Shown here: positions 11,423 through 29,874 of the stretch, one piece after another
How the letters are laid out: every line of letters starts with the position of its first letter
How positions within the stretch are numbered: position 1 is the stretch's first letter
Assembly: GCA_022592445.1 (NCBI GenBank)
Contig: JABYQR010000005.1
Location: 248,001 to 312,000, forward strand
Direction: 5' to 3'
Origin: Cytidiella melzeri
Taxonomy: Eukaryota; Basidiomycota; Agaricomycetes; Polyporales; Irpicaceae
DNA length: 64,000 nucleotides
Notes under the pieces: model-generated
The model's input: only the letters and a program-made list of their open reading frames with translations
Database searches by the model: none
Told to the model about the DNA's origin: nothing
Made by a program: the position numbers and the translations under genes

Positions 11423-12922
11423 ATGGCCACTGTCCCGCCCGAGCTTTTTCAAGCCATCCTTTATTACGTAGGATGCGACGAGTACTACGCTTTGTCAAGG
11501 TCGCCTCAAAGGTTTGATTTGCAAGAAAGCCGAAACATGCTCCGGCACCTGGCATCCTGCTCGCTCACCTGTGTCTATTGGGCACACGCATGTCGTCCCA
11601 AGCTATTCGAGTATATTCGAGTGCAGAAGTTGGACGACTGGCTCGAACTATCTTCCTTGATTCTCAACACACCGCAACGATTTACGCCAGTCTCAGCCTA
11701 CATCAGATATGTGTTATTGGTACAGCGGCTAGACGAGCGGTCCTGGCTCCATACTCTCTCATTGCAGCCGTCCTACGACTTGGGAAAGCTGATTTCGAGA
11801 CCCTCAGAGGTTGTTGTTGATATTGCCGTCGTTGGTCTATCCTCTGTCGGTCAGAGCTCGGAACCTCTGACCCTCCCCCGCCTCTTTGCTGATCTTCCCA
11901 GTCTCCCACCTCATATTCTCCGATGTCACTCCATCTTGCTGCAACACTGCCACTTTCGATCATCAAGCGAATTGAAAACGTCCCTTCTTGCCTTCGCCAC
12001 CCCGAGCTCCCACTGGCATCTTGACCTTGTAGACTGTACATGGGGTACAAACCCAAATCGTGTCACAAATACTCTGCCAGTGTTCGCCGGTCCCCCGCTC
12101 CGGCTTACGTTTTCTCCAGTGTGCATCAGCGCGTTGGGTTGTTCAAACAATGTGGAGTTGGCTTGGGCGGCCTTCACTTGCAGAGGACAAATGGATCGTC
12201 ATGACACGCTTTCAATACTCCTCCATTCTTCAGACCAGCGAGTTATCTACGAGATTTCGCACATCATGCACCAGAGCATTGACCAGAGCGCAATCTCAGC
12301 CAAACTAGCAGGCAAACTGGCCCTCACTATCACCAAAGATTTCTCGTCTGTTCCTGCGTACTCTGACTGTGAGTCATCAATTGAACCAGAAAAACAAGCA
12401 TCGCTGAAATTGTGGAAAGATGCCGAATTGTCGTCGATCACCAACCTGGAAGTGTGGTGCGAATACAAACAACCACTGAACATCATTGCCTTACCGGAAA
12501 GTAGGGTTGGTTTAAGATGTAAATTCGGTCTGTATCGTGGACACGACCGAAATACGCCAATTCATGTCGCTTTTGTCGACATATTTTTCCCCCACCGCGG
12601 GTCTGGGCGCGGCAAGAATACAACATCAACCGCATATGCAAAGATATATCCCTGGGAGCAGATGGTAGATCTGCTCGACTCCCTGCAAGGGCTTGTCCGG
12701 TTACGCATCAATTTCGATGTGCGCCGCGGCCTGGTCCAGTTTGTGGAAGCAAGAAGGACGGTGTTGGACAAGTTGAAGGATAGGATTGAAATAACATATA
12801 TGCGTGGTGATTGGAAGAGACAGGCGGTCGATTTTGTTACGTTGGAGGATATCGGGAAGAGGTACGTTCACTCAGAACGCGTGGGTCTGCCAGCTGAAGA
12901 GTTCGCAGAGTGCCTTGACTAA
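11423..12922 (+). CDS. F-box-like protein of unknown target
   Basis: An intronless frame of 499 codons. The ATG at 11423 gives MATVPPELFQAILYYVG, a good F-box opening. About 35 residues later comes LRHLASCSLTCVYWAHACRP, the second half of an F-box, where SLTC and the Trp-Arg-Pro-Leu pattern are usual. The rest (about 430 residues) resembles the variable partner-binding region of Agaricomycete F-box-like proteins, with no named repeat visible. Such proteins would load substrates on SCF ubiquitin ligases by binding Skp1; that is family knowledge, not seen here. Codons upstream of 11423 are open but lack an ATG. A broken relative of its first third lies at 33.7 kb. Confidence 0.65.
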   Translation: MATVPPELFQAILYYVGCDEYYALSRSPQRFDLQESRNMLRHLASCSLTCVYWAHACRPKLFEYIRVQKLDDWLELSSLILNTPQRFTPVSAYIRYVLLVQRLDERSWLHTLSLQPSYDLGKLISRPSEVVVDIAVVGLSSVGQSSEPLTLPRLFADLPSLPPHILRCHSILLQHCHFRSSSELKTSLLAFATPSSHWHLDLVDCTWGTNPNRVTNTLPVFAGPPLRLTFSPVCISALGCSNNVELAWAAFTCRGQMDRHDTLSILLHSSDQRVIYEISHIMHQSIDQSAISAKLAGKLALTITKDFSSVPAYSDCESSIEPEKQASLKLWKDAELSSITNLEVWCEYKQPLNIIALPESRVGLRCKFGLYRGHDRNTPIHVAFVDIFFPHRGSGRGKNTTSTAYAKIYPWEQMVDLLDSLQGLVRLRINFDVRRGLVQFVEARRTVLDKLKDRIEITYMRGDWKRQAVDFVTLEDIGKRYVHSERVGLPAEEFAECLD

Positions 12923-13465
12923 GATGTCCGTTGCGATGTCTGTACACAAGGTGTTCAGCCTTTGAGATGACTGTGAGTACCGCATCGCTGCTTGTAAAAC
13001 AGCAACTCAGCGCTGAGACAGGATGACTGACACATTTGGGAAATGTTGGCACAAGGTATCAATTGGTGACTAGCAGTTACGTTCGCACACGCACACGTTC
13101 TGTTGAATAAGACATACCAACTTTCTCGTTCGCTCTTGATTAGCATTGTCGGGTTCGAGTACACGACTGGAGGCCTCTGGCCGCTTTGCAAAGTGTAAGC
13201 GACTGGTCATTAAGTAGCGGGTGTGAATGACGTCAGAGGGCCATCAACATAACCTGTCCCCTTGATCTGCTTAAAATCTGAGATCTTCCCTGGCAATTAA
13301 CCGGGCTTGCCGTCGTGGCAACAACAGCTCGCTTCTCCTCAACCACCACCACCATCCCCAAATCGTCGGCAACGACGTCCTCCACTACTTCGAGCGCGAC
13401 GAGCTGCCTTTCATAGCCATCACTCAAGGCCTCTCTAGCGGCGGCTGTATCCCTCTGACTCTACC
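12923..13465. other. Intergenic region upstream of the mechanosensitive channel gene
   Basis: A gap of 543 bases between the F-box gene and the MscS gene. The last 130 bases before the start codon are rich in short CCACC and CTC runs, as in fungal promoters and leaders. No tRNA, repeat or coding domain was recognised. Confidence 0.4.
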
Positions 13466-16056
13466 ATGCCAACAGATCACTCGAACGGCAAGGAATCAAC
13501 TCCAGAGGAAATACAACTTCCCAAACTCACCAGTCCAAAGGTGCACGACTATGCTGCCTCCAAGAAAACCGCGGACCTCCCAGACGTTGACCGCGATCGT
13601 CTGACAAACGTTACTCAGATCGAGAACGACGACAATGCATCCGACCTCTTCACCGACTCGGAAGACGAATTTGACTGGGAAGCAGAGGACGACGACCTCA
13701 GCACCCATCACAAGGACCTCCCAACGAGAAGCATACGCGGAAGAGCAGTCTGGCTCGCGTTTATGAAGCTTTCCAGAACGCTTCGTACTCTACTCGTTGG
13801 TGTTTTGGGGGTTGGCATCCTGATCACTCCTTTGCTCGTGTTTCAATTGCGTTTCAACTCCTCTCCAGCTCGCCGGCAGGCTCACGTATGGTCTCTCTGG
13901 CTGACCATAACCTGGGCAGCAGCCTGCGCGACATATCTCGCCGTGGATTTGGCCCCTGCCCTCGCTTCTGGAATTTTCCGTTTATTCAGTCACAGTTTTG
14001 AAAGAATTAAAATAACCATCGAGGTAAGTCATTACATTTCTGTCGGAGTGTACAGTAGTGAACCTGAATTTTTCACACAGCTTACTGCTGCGGTCCGTGG
14101 GTGGCTTAAACTCGCATTGGATGTGACGTGGGCATGGATTGCGTTATCAGTTATTCGCGTGATATACAACCCTCCGGGAAACTATTGGATCATTGTCAAC
14201 CGCGTGATGCAGGCGCTGTTCTCCGCATCCATCCTCCTCCTCGTCGAAAAAGTGTTCCTACGTTATGTCGCCATAAATTTTCACCGTCGTGCTCTAGCAG
14301 ATCGTCTCGAAGAGAATCAACTCGGATTGAGGGCGCTGGACAGGCTTTCCAACGCCACCCCCAACTTGGCTGCACGTCGTCACCCATACGGGCACGCTAC
14401 CAAGAAAGGCCATCGTTCAAGTGCTGTGATGGAAGCACATGCCAGTTCATCGAGTAGCTCACCTATCAATGAGAAAGCAGAATCGCCGATTGGGGACAAA
14501 GGCACCATCGCCAGGAAGACGCACAGGACGAGGTTCAAGCAGCGTAGCACCGTCGCTGCCGTAATTGTGGAAAATCTCGGGCTCATCAAGAACCAGCGTC
14601 AAGGTAACACGCTGTATTCCGCGAGCAAATTGGCGAGGAAGCTGTTCAGTACGCTGAGTGCTGTATACCCGCCGAGGGATCATTTGCTCGTTGAGGGTAT
14701 GACACAACTTCTGTTATGCTTGAACCTTTTCTTATTGGGGTTACCCCCTCCCAGACTTCTATCCATACTTCAAGTCTAAGGCCGATGCTGTAAGTTACAT
14801 GTGCCTCTCACATATAACTCAGCCCGATACTGAATGCCATTATTGCCACAGCAAGCAGCATTCGCTGTTTTTGACAAGGACGGGAATGGTGACATCACAA
14901 AGAAAGAAATGCGAGACGCCGTACGCAGGATTTACCACGAGCGCAGGGCTCTCACCGCTAGTCTGAAGGATGTCGGCTCTGCAGTGGCGAAGCTGGACGC
15001 TGTACTTCTTGCTGTCGCACTCTTGATCTTCATCTTTATATGCTTGCTTATCTTCAACAAGAACGACACCCTCCAATCGCTGGTGCCGCTTGCATCTATC
15101 GTCCTTGGATTCTCTTTCATCTTTGGGCATTCAGCGCAGACATTGTTTGAGTCGGTGAGCAGAGGCATCTGTGACAGATGAGGGCTGTTCACTGATGAAA
15201 AATGGCAGCTAATCTTCATTTTCTCGACACATGTGTTCGATGTAGGCGACTTAGTCATGATTGACGATTCGGTGAGTGAGGCTGTCGATTTTATGGTTTG
15301 GCCAAGACTCATATTGTCTTGTAGCCAATGTTTGTGCGCGAGTTCGGTCTTTTCTCTACGACCTTCCGTCGCGTCGATGGCCAAGAAGTTATTGCACCCA
15401 ACTCGCTCCTTTCCGGATCCAAATTGGTTCACAACCTGCGCCGTAGCAACTCCATGTACGACGCGTCTGTTGATTTACCCTCTCTATAGCGCTGACAACA
15501 TGTGTGGATCAGGTGGGAAACTACACCATTGAAGATAGCGTATGACACACCTTTGAAGGATATCGAGCTACTCAGGCGACGTCTGGAGGAGTACGTTCAA
15601 AATGAAGAAAACCGACGGCAATGGTCCAACGTGCTCGTCAACATTGACAAGATGGAGTTCCAGAACGCGATTGATCTTGTGATCGCTATGGAGCACAAGC
15701 CGAACTGGCAGGACTGGGGAGGAAGGTGGACAAGGCGGAACAAGTTCATGCGGTATTTCAAGACGGTGCTGGAGGAAATTGGGATCAGCTACACAATGCC
15801 GATTCAGCCTGTTCTGTTGCCCAACCCGCCTCCCGGGTATGGTGGTGGAGGAGGACTGGGGTCGCCATATCCTCGGTCACCCCGATCTCCGAGAGCGCAG
15901 TTTCCCTTGTCTGATTCTGCGAGCGGGGAAGGGGTGGGACTGGGTATGCAATTTGACGCGAGTAGGGAAAGTTTAGGAAATGCGGGAGGTTTTAGAGGTG
16001 GAGAAATGGGGAGGGCGCCGACGAGGAGCTTGAGGCCGGGACCGGACAGGTTCTGA
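13466..16056 (+). CDS. MscS-family mechanosensitive channel with EF hand (Msy1/Msy2 type)
   Basis: An ER-type fungal mechanosensitive ion channel for osmotic stress and calcium handling. The cytosolic N terminus is acidic (SDLFTDSEDEFDWEAEDDDL). Several membrane spans follow (LLVGVLGVGILITPLLVFQL, WSLWLTITWAAACATYLAVDL, WAWIALSVIRVIY, ALFSASILLLVEKVFL). Next are a basic cytosolic loop and an EF hand (VFDKDGNGDITKKEM) with a canonical D-x-D-x-N loop. Then come the pore-lining span region (LLAVALLIFIFICLLIF and LVPLASIVLGFSFIFGHSAQ) and the MscS beta domain (FDVGDLVMIDD, FGLFSTTFRRVDGQEVIAPNS). The C terminus is Gly/Pro-rich. Six or so introns, for example 14022-14079. The start ATG opens the acidic tail, and no alternative upstream ATG is in frame. 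Confidence 0.9.
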
Positions 16057-16543
16057 GGCTGGGCTAGGTTTGACTTTTTCCCTATAGGCAGAGGGTCTTG
16101 GTACCTACGTCATTTACCTACGCTGTTTAGACTACGACTCCCACCGCAGGCGCGGCGTGGACGTTCAATTGTGGAACACCTCTCTAGCAACATAGAGTGG
16201 TTGCTAGAAATTACATGGACTTCTGTCATGATTTAGTGCTCTTAGCTGCCCATCTTATCTGCATACGCATCTTCCGTCACACAACACCGCATTACAATTT
16301 CTACGTATATATATATATATATTGCACACTTCAAGTCAATGCGTAGCATGTCTGACAATACATCATGGCTTCTACATACAACCAGCTGTCCGTAGCCAAT
16401 GAGGAAGCGAAGACTGCCTGACGATTGTCGAACTTGAACGCATGAGCATGGTGGCGCCACAATGGTTTGAGGAACATATACTAGTACTGTACCGGTTATC
16501 GGATGTGATCGCCTCATCAAGAACACGGTCGAAATAGGCCCGT
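16057..16543. other. Convergent 3' intergenic region
   Basis: A gap of 487 bases between two convergent stops. Apart from the TA microsatellite at 16306-16322 nothing was recognised; it should hold both transcript ends. Confidence 0.4.
16306..16322. repeat. TA dinucleotide microsatellite
   Basis: A 17-base uninterrupted TA run lying in the 3' flank shared by the channel and esterase genes. Confidence 0.85.
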
Positions 16544-18961
16544 CTAGAGCGGATATTTCAAAGACAGAGACGTCAGGTAACTCATTGCAGTGTCTCTGAA
16601 AGTGTCCTGTGTGATCGCCTGGGGAGTGGGCCCGTCGAGCAACGTCATCAACGCCGGATTGGCAGGGGTGTACCGCGGCCATCTCTCAGAGCCATTTCCA
16701 TTCGGATTGAGGTGATTGACAAAGTGGACGAGGTAGTCGGTCAACTCTCCGGGGCCATAGACATTCGCCACGTCGTGGCCATGATACTGCGAAGAGATTC
16801 CTCTTGAGCAATAGGAACCTACAAACACAAGATACCAGGGAACGTACGGATCCAAGATCGGGTGTAGCCTTCATTCTCTTCGACACTACAGATTTGTGAG
16901 CTTGAGTCAGGTTGTCTGGTATTCTGGGCGTTTGCTCACAGAATCCCCACACCGGTTGCTTGTCAGAACGCTGCTGCATGAAAAATCGCCGCGGGCCTGA
17001 AAAGACGAGGTCTCCCTGGAAAGCTGCAAGACGTTTGTATTCTGGATATACAACGTTCGCAGTGCCAGTGCCGAAAGGCGAGCCTTGAGTCACATTTTGC
17101 GGGTAGACGTCGAGCAACAGGTCGATTTCAGCGGCCGTAGCATTTGGGAAGTAGTTGGAGGCTACATATGCGCTCGCTCCGCCTGCCGTGCTATATACCG
17201 CAGTGAGTAAAGCTGATTCGTTCGATTTTTTGCATGACTCACGTGACGTCAAATTGTGACAAGGAGAACAAGGTGCCTTCATCGTCACAGTCCTAGATGC
17301 TGGAAGCGTGAGCTAGCAATCGACAAAGCAGACATGCAAGCTCACGCCAGACACGAAAGGTATGTTAGCGACGGTTCCCTTCAGCACCGCATGTTGCGGT
17401 GGATCTAGGAGAAAGACTCCGTCTGCACTGGGAGCCCAAGAGGAGTTCAAAGACTGGAATGCAGCCACAAATCGCATTAAGGCGCGTTGCTAAACATCAT
17501 ACAAAAGAAATCTCACTTGTCTGGAGAGAATTGAAGGGGAGACATTCATTGCGTCTTGGAGGACCTTGTAAGGTGCCTCGCGTAGACACTGCAACGAATC
17601 AGTTGCATTTTGACAACCAGCCGCTAAGACGAATTGGTCGTAACTCCTTTGGCCTTGTGTAATTTCGCCGTAAGGAATAGGTGAGCCAGATTGCATGAAT
17701 GCTCCGCGGAAGAGACCTTCGTTATCTCCACCATTCGCTATTATCTGTAGAGCAACGGATATCGCGCCGGAGGATTCACCCCAACTGACGAAAGTGTTGA
17801 AGACAGCTATCTGACCACTGAGAGGAACGAACGTACATTGTAACTTTTGAAGCATCGCCATTGAAGGCAGAGATGTACTTCTGCACCCACCGAAATGCCT
17901 GGCGTTCTTCAAACGCAGAGTAAGCATCCTGTCTATTGTGAGAAGACGACTACTCACGGTCATGCAAGCCTAGATTTCCTACACCTGCAGCTTTGACTTC
18001 CGCTCCACCGGCAAACCCAAAAACTTGGCATCATTGAGTAATCATTCCCTGCTTAACATCACAGTGCACTCACCGGATTGCCTTGGACAACAATCAGTAA
18101 GACGTAGAATATGCGTAATGTTATGTGCCCCTACCTATGGTTAAGACTTGCGTGAATGATGGGTTCACCCAATTCGATAGACCGCTGAACGATGACTCCT
18201 CCGTCGAAACTGCGTGGTGTGTTTAGCTGGTCATGCAACGTACCAACCGCTAAAATACGACGTACGCGGAAGAGCCACCAACTTGAAATCCACCTGACAG
18301 CGAACAACGGTGAGAAATGGACGAAGCACAGCCAATGGTCAAAGGGGTGTACGTGCCTCCATAAATCCACTGCACCAAGGCGCTGGGGTCAATGAATGAG
18401 CCGGAGGAGCAAGTCTCTGCGAACACGCACAATAACAACCGGCAGCTTTGTACTCCGTGGCAAGCCTGATGGTTGCCATATATTGATACTCAGACCTGAG
18501 AATACTATCCGCAGGAATTTGCTAATCAGGTTTTATGGGAGATCCTACAGTCTTCTCCAGCGTCCGGTATGTCAAGAGGAGCGCTGACGATCGCTGCGAC
18601 TTCTGGTGCCAAATTTGTGGGATGTGCGTATTGCATAGCCTGCTGAGGGCATGCTAAGCCGAAACTGGTTGCATTTAAGACTCCAGTGTATGGGTCGTTG
18701 GCTACTGGAAGCCTGAAACGCAAGTCACCCGTACTACGGTGCTGAGGTCAGTTTCTGGCTCCAAAAGGGTCCCAGACAGAGTGCTCACGGAGGTTTTGCA
18801 AACGGTATCCCGAGGAATCTGTCGGTGCTGCCGTTGTGAATGCCAATAAACGTGCCCTGGTCTAGTTGAACTTGGGCTCCAACGATGGATGTCGTGAAGA
18901 CAGGACTGGCGGCCAATATGACGGTCAGCGCCGTCGAAGAGTAAGAAGAGTGGGTATGCAT
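16544..18961 (-). CDS. Secreted type-B carboxylesterase/lipase
   Basis: An alpha/beta-hydrolase of the carboxylesterase type-B family. The ATG at 18959-18961 gives a signal peptide (about 30 residues, TALTVILAASPVFTTSIVGA), then GIHNGSTDRFLGIPFAKPP. Later parts are SFGLACPQQ, GEDC, LSINIWQPSG, and the oxyanion-hole segment WIYGGGFQVGGSS, split by an intron. The nucleophile motif is GESSGAISVALQI (about 17790), with GESSG in place of the commoner GESAG. FMQSGSP, LREAPYKVL, YPQNVTQGSPFGTG and YHGHDVANVYG follow; the last is the likely region of the catalytic His. NPNGNGSERWPRYTPANPALM sits near the end. Around nine introns. Substrate is unknown; in saprotrophic fungi such enzymes cleave plant or fungal esters outside the cell. 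Confidence 0.85.
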
Positions 18962-19792
18962 GTGGTTCAAAACAGCCTGTCTGAGGAGCACAGCACGAGC
19001 GAGCTATATATACCAGAAAAGCATCGGCATACTAGCATAGTCGCTGTCATTACTGTCAGAGAAAATATATCAGCGACACAATATCAACGGCAATTACTGG
19101 GTACCGATGTTGCAAAGAACGCGTACCGGCATGGCGCTATGAGCGCAGCGCGGGAAAACGGCAGGGATGCAACGTTAACACTTGCGTGTCCCCGGGCATC
19201 ACGGTTCGCCTGTACTACACTGAGTGCAAACACTTGAGCTGCGGAGACCTCCTTACCCGAGAGCTTTTACAGACGCAGGTCGACGAACACCGTAGTCGGA
19301 GCGCCTACTTTTCACAGTCTATATCTCCAGTCTATATTGGACAAAAGTCTTCATGAGATCTCTTGGTGTCTCTGGATTTCTGTCAATATCACACTGACCA
19401 TACTCAGCTTGCAGCTCCATAACAGTAATTTTTTCCAATGCAAACTTTCATACCTACTACTACAGCCGTGAGAGTCCGCGGCTTGGGGAGGTGCGCTGTT
19501 TTTTGCGGCTCATCACGGCAACCCTACGAGATCCAGTGCTCGGTAGTACTGCATCAGCTATCCTGCGTCTTGTAGAAACTATCGGTATGAGTTGCCAGTG
19601 TGCCACTGTGCAACGTCGACGGCCGGCTACTTCGGTAATACCCGATCCTGTAGTGTAGCGGCCGGAAAAGGGAATGATTTTCATGAGTTCGCGCCACCAC
19701 GACCAAACACCTTACAAGTCTCTGCAGGACGGAAATCCACCGTTAATCTCTTACTTTACTACACCTATCATTACAGTGTTCAGACTGGTTCA
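18962..19792. promoter_or_regulatory. Divergent promoter region between esterase and GTP cyclohydrolase genes
   Basis: Both flanking genes are transcribed outwards from this 831-base gap. A TATA-like TATATATA lies near 19003-19010, about 45 bases upstream of the esterase ATG on its strand. A clear core element for the cyclohydrolase gene was not found. No coding domain was recognised in between. Confidence 0.4.
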
Positions 19793-20951
19793 ATGTCTCT
19801 GCCGCCGCCCTCTGACAACACCGCCCACGATCTCATCTCCGAAAGTTTGAAACGCTTAAGGCTCAAGGAGCAAACACCCACTTCCCTCGTTGAAACAACT
19901 GGCCGCTCCCACATAAACACGGATGCTGGAACTGTTGGAACTGACGTGTCCATAAAACATGGTCAAGAAGCGAATGAGCCGTTACCCAGTCCATCAGCGT
20001 TCCCCGTGTTCGTTCGCGAGGGCTACGGGTTCCGACCAGCCTCAGGATCTGCGACGCCTGCTATAGCAGCCCCAAGCACTCCTCTACCTGACCCCAATGG
20101 TCTCGGATGGCCAGGTACGCTTGCGTCACCTCGCTACACTCCCTTTTCGTCGCTGATTTAATTCCGTTCGAAAACTGTACAGCCAAGTCTACTGTGTTGC
20201 GCCTGAATGCGACTCCCGAGGAGCGTGAAGCGCGGGAAGAAAAGCTCGCGGGTGCCGTTCGCACAATTCTTGAGTGTCTCGGCGAAGATCCTGACAGGGA
20301 GGGACTCCTGCGTACCCCGAGTCGATATGCGAAAGCTCTCATGTTCCTCACCAAAGGATACGAAGAACGGTTAACAGGTACTTGATTCCTCAATGCCAAA
20401 GTGTGTTCGTTCTTTTGGGGAGCGTCCCTACTGATTCCATCTGTTTCTGTCACTACTCGAATTGTTTCGTCACCGGTCGCCAGATATCATAAACGATGCA
20501 GTCTTCGCGGAGGATCATGACGAAATGGTCATCGTGCGCGACATCGACATCGCCAGTCTTTGCGAGCACCACCTCGTACCGTTCACCGGCAAAGTCGCGA
20601 TCGCGTATATACCAAACAAACTCGTACTCGGCTTGTCAAAGTTGGCTCGGATAGCGGAGACCTTCAGTAGGAGGCTCCAAGTCCAGGAGCGGCTGACGAA
20701 GCAGATCGCGATAGCTGTCGAGGAGGCGATAAAGCCTCGCGGCGTTGCGGTCGTCATGGAGGCAACGTACGTATAATCTGTGCTTTCTACTTTATTTGTC
20801 TCATGTTTCGCTACGCATGTTCAGGCATCTCTGCATGACCATGCGCGGAGTGCAGAAGCCAGGGGCGATAACGACCACGTCATGCATGCTGGGCTGCTTC
20901 CGGACTCAACAAAAGACTCGCGAAGAGTTCCTCACCTTAATCAAGCGGTAA
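19793..20951 (+). CDS. FOL2: GTP cyclohydrolase I
   Basis: The enzyme opens GTP to dihydroneopterin triphosphate, the first step of folate (and pterin) synthesis in the cytosol. After a variable N-terminal tail of about 110 residues come [22 protein letters not shown] and [15 protein letters not shown]. The zinc and active-site segment [21 protein letters not shown] then LGLSKLARI follows, and [27 protein letters not shown]. After the last intron come [13 protein letters not shown] and TTSCMLGCF. Cys and His of LCEHH and the Cys of TSCMLG are the expected metal ligands. Three introns, the last from 20769 to about 20822. Length is normal for a fungal enzyme, with an extended N terminus. All key residues are present. 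Confidence 0.93.
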
Positions 20952-21219
20952 ATGCTTGCCCACAGGATTTGTTCAACACGATCTTCCCTATCTACCCTAC
21001 TCCACGTATACTTGTATAAGTAGTGATTCAACTCAATCCGTGCCTCAACGCACTTCTGTAGCCATTTCAACAAGGGACATTTCACGCTATCACTTCTTTG
21101 GAAATAGAGAGTCTTAGCAGATCGCATGGATATCCTTGTGCATTAGACATCTCATTAACTGCAAGTCCAGTTCTAATCAAGTCGGATTGTCATATAGGTT
21201 GAGTTGGTTACATAGCTAT

Positions 21220-27301
<6,082 letters not shown>

Positions 27302-27480
27302 CACCGCTGGCAACGAGCACGAAGGAAATTGCGGAGATGGCGCAACAGTCGACGCGATCGTCCTTTTAAAATATTTGCCTCCAGCGTCTCTAACGCGTCC
27401 GAGTCCGCCGCGGGCAGCGACGTGCCATTTCTCATGATTCATAACCGAGCAAATTCAGTACTACAAGATGACAACTACAT

Positions 27481-28531
27481 TCAAACCAATGGCGCGAGCG
27501 CAAGGATTCCAAACGCATTGCTGCTGGTCTCTTTCGCGATATATTCCTCCTGGATCACCCTTGCGGCATCCTCCAGCAGGTTCACCGACACGCCTCTGTC
27601 AACCGGCCCCATCCTCTCTCCATCGAGCTCTACCATTCTGTAGACACCTGGTATGTCGCTGGGTGCTTGGACAAAGCACGAGTAGTGTGGCTCGACGTCA
27701 GCATCTACGCTAGGAGCGATCGTCTGGCCCATGCTAGCAGTCTCTGCGTGGAGGGTAGCAATACCGTTCGAGGCTTCGAGTAGCTCTGCGCGCTCATCCC
27801 CCGTCTTGCCTGCAGGACGCGGATATCAATAGCAGGCGGAAAGGATGCGAGCACAAGCCAACCTCTGCATCCCGCGAAAAACTGCCCGAGCGCGCTTTCG
27901 GGTGCAACGGAGAGGCCCGCCTGGTGTAAGGAAGTAAGGTCATCACCACATATTTGAAACTGAGGAGAACAAAAACGGCCGTGCATTGGCAAACGTATGA
28001 AGCAAAGCCATTGTCCCGCACGCGTTATGAATCTGTCACGAGTCAAGCGAGGTGAAACTCAGGACTTGCACTGCCGTGAGAGCTTACTGTTTGCTTGATC
28101 CAGATAACGTTAGGGTGAATGGGGTGTTGCCCGCTCTTCGCGATCCGAGCATTATCATCTGCGCGCCTCTCGAGATATCCAGCGTTATAGGGAAACAGTA
28201 GGATGACTGCTTTCACTGGTTGGGGTACGAACGCCAGCATCTTTGCAACAACGCCGGGGTCAGGTCGTGGATAGGCACATCGATGAAAGAAAACAAACCT
28301 CGGGATCTAACGCGTATATATCTCGAAACTCGTACTCATTGGTGGCAACGCCACCTTTCTCCGCCCACTGCACACTGGGTCAATCATGCTCAAGCAAATG
28401 AGTAACATATCATAACCAACTTTGTTCATGACCTGCGCAATTCACGTCAACGTTAAGAGAATATCAATGGGCATCGAGCAACTCACATCAGGGTTGATTT
28501 CCAACGGCACCCAACTCAACTTTGTCGACAT
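27481..28531 (-). CDS. Ubiquitin C-terminal hydrolase, UCHL3 type, tandem copy 1
   Basis: A cysteine protease (peptidase C12) that frees ubiquitin from small C-terminal adducts. The start is MSTKLSWVPLEINPD, then an intron. VQWAEKGGVATNEYEFRDIYALDPE, LAFVPQPVKAVILLFP and WIKQ lead into the catalytic Cys in HNACGTMALLH. The catalytic His is in EPHYSCFVQAPS and the Asp in DGERMGPVDRG. All three catalytic residues are present. By alignment to copy 2, the intron after FAN (27921-27984) begins with GC rather than GT. The first 70 residues are the most diverged part; the join after MNK is uncertain. It lies 244 bases downstream of a paralogue in the same direction and is more diverged in codons and spacing than expected for a recent copy. 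Confidence 0.82.
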
Positions 28532-28775
28532 CGTTGCTGTAGGTGTTATAAAATGTCAGATGAAGAATAGGAAAGCCGCGTCAGTTGAGTACATGCGCAG
28601 CTTGAGAAGTGAGTAGACGTAAGTGTTTTACTTGACGCTCACGACGCGTGGATAGCTCCGGAGGTCATGTAGCTCTAGCAGAACGTGGTCTCCACACACG
28701 AGGCGATCATCCATGAAAATATGTTACATTGATTACCTTGATTTTCTGTGCGACAACATCCGGACTTGGCATATA

Positions 28776-29874
28776 TCATGCGGAATCTTCCGCCGCAGGA
28801 GGCGCAAGAGCGAGCATACTGAACTCGAGGCTCGTCGAAAGCGGAACATACGTATCCTTGATGAACCGTGCTGCGTCCTGGAGCAGATCCCCGCACACAC
28901 CTCGGTCAATGGGCCCTACTCTCCTGCCGTCTAGCTCGACGAGCCTGCGCTGATCACCTTCGACTTCGACGCCCTCATCGCGTGACGGCGGGCTCGGAGC
29001 CTGCACGAAGCACGTGAAGTGCAGATCGACGCGTTCGTCGGCTGACGGCGCAGCAGTCTGTCCTGCGGCTGCCGCCGTTGCGTGGATGTCGGCAAAGAGC
29101 GGAGTTGTCTCAAGAAGTTTTGAGCGTTCCTCTGGAGACTTTTCTGTAGAGTTTGTGAGAGGGATTGTGGGGTGAAGCTGGGAATGAGACATTCACTCAC
29201 CCATGCAGAGCTCGATGAACTTTGACAGCGGACTCTCCGGCTCAAGTGTAACGTTCGACTGCAACATGGTGTCAATGTTCTGCAACAACTCGAAGCAGAA
29301 GGCGACAGACGTTTGCTAGAGCGTGGATGAGACCCATAGTACCGCACGCGTTGCCAATCTATATGGTCGTTACCGTCAGCACGACCGTAACGAAACATTA
29401 TGTACCAAGATGCAAGGACATGCCGTCTGCTTGATCCACAGAATGGTAGGATCAACAGGGTGTTGTCCATCTTTTGCAATCTTGGCATCTTCTTCCTTGC
29501 GCTGCTTCTCGTACGCTTCGCTTATAGGGAAGAGGAGGACGACGGCCTTTGCTGGTCGAGGCACCATCGCGAGGAGCTAGTATTAGGTCGCATGAAGGAT
29601 CAGTGTCGATCACTACATCGCAGCAAGTACGGCACACCTCTTGATCGAACCCATAAACATCCGTGAACTCGTCCTGCGAGGTGACCAGCCCAGCCTTGCT
29701 AGACCACTAGAGAAGAAGATGCTTGTACATGGGCCTCGTCGTAGTGTTCAGTATATCACGCACAGAGTTCATAACCTATGTATGTCAGCCATTGTTTCAG
29801 ATCTCACTGACATATGACAACACGAAACGACGAACATCAGGGTTACTTTCCAAAGGGACCCAGCGAGAAGCCAT
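28776..29874 (-). CDS. Ubiquitin C-terminal hydrolase, UCHL3 type, tandem copy 2
   Basis: Peptidase C12 family, about 250 residues. It starts MASRWVPLESNPD at 29872-29874. AMVPRPAKAVVLLFPISEAYEKQ follows, then WIKQT and the active-site Cys in GNACGTMGLIHALAN. After an intron with a GT start come NVTLEPESPLSKFIELCM, the His in VDLHFTCFVQAPS, and DGRRVGPIDRG carrying the Asp. DLLQDAARFIKDTYV and a short Ala/Pro tail end the protein. It has a longer crossover-loop insert (EGVEVEGDQRR) than copy 1. This copy looks closest to the standard fungal UCHL3 and may be the ancestral one. Confidence 0.88.

Noticed and set aside
16242..16682. A 146-codon minus-strand frame at the end of the esterase gene
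   Set aside because: It overlaps the last esterase exon in another frame and includes the TA microsatellite; the esterase frame ending at 16544 has the conserved C-terminal motifs.
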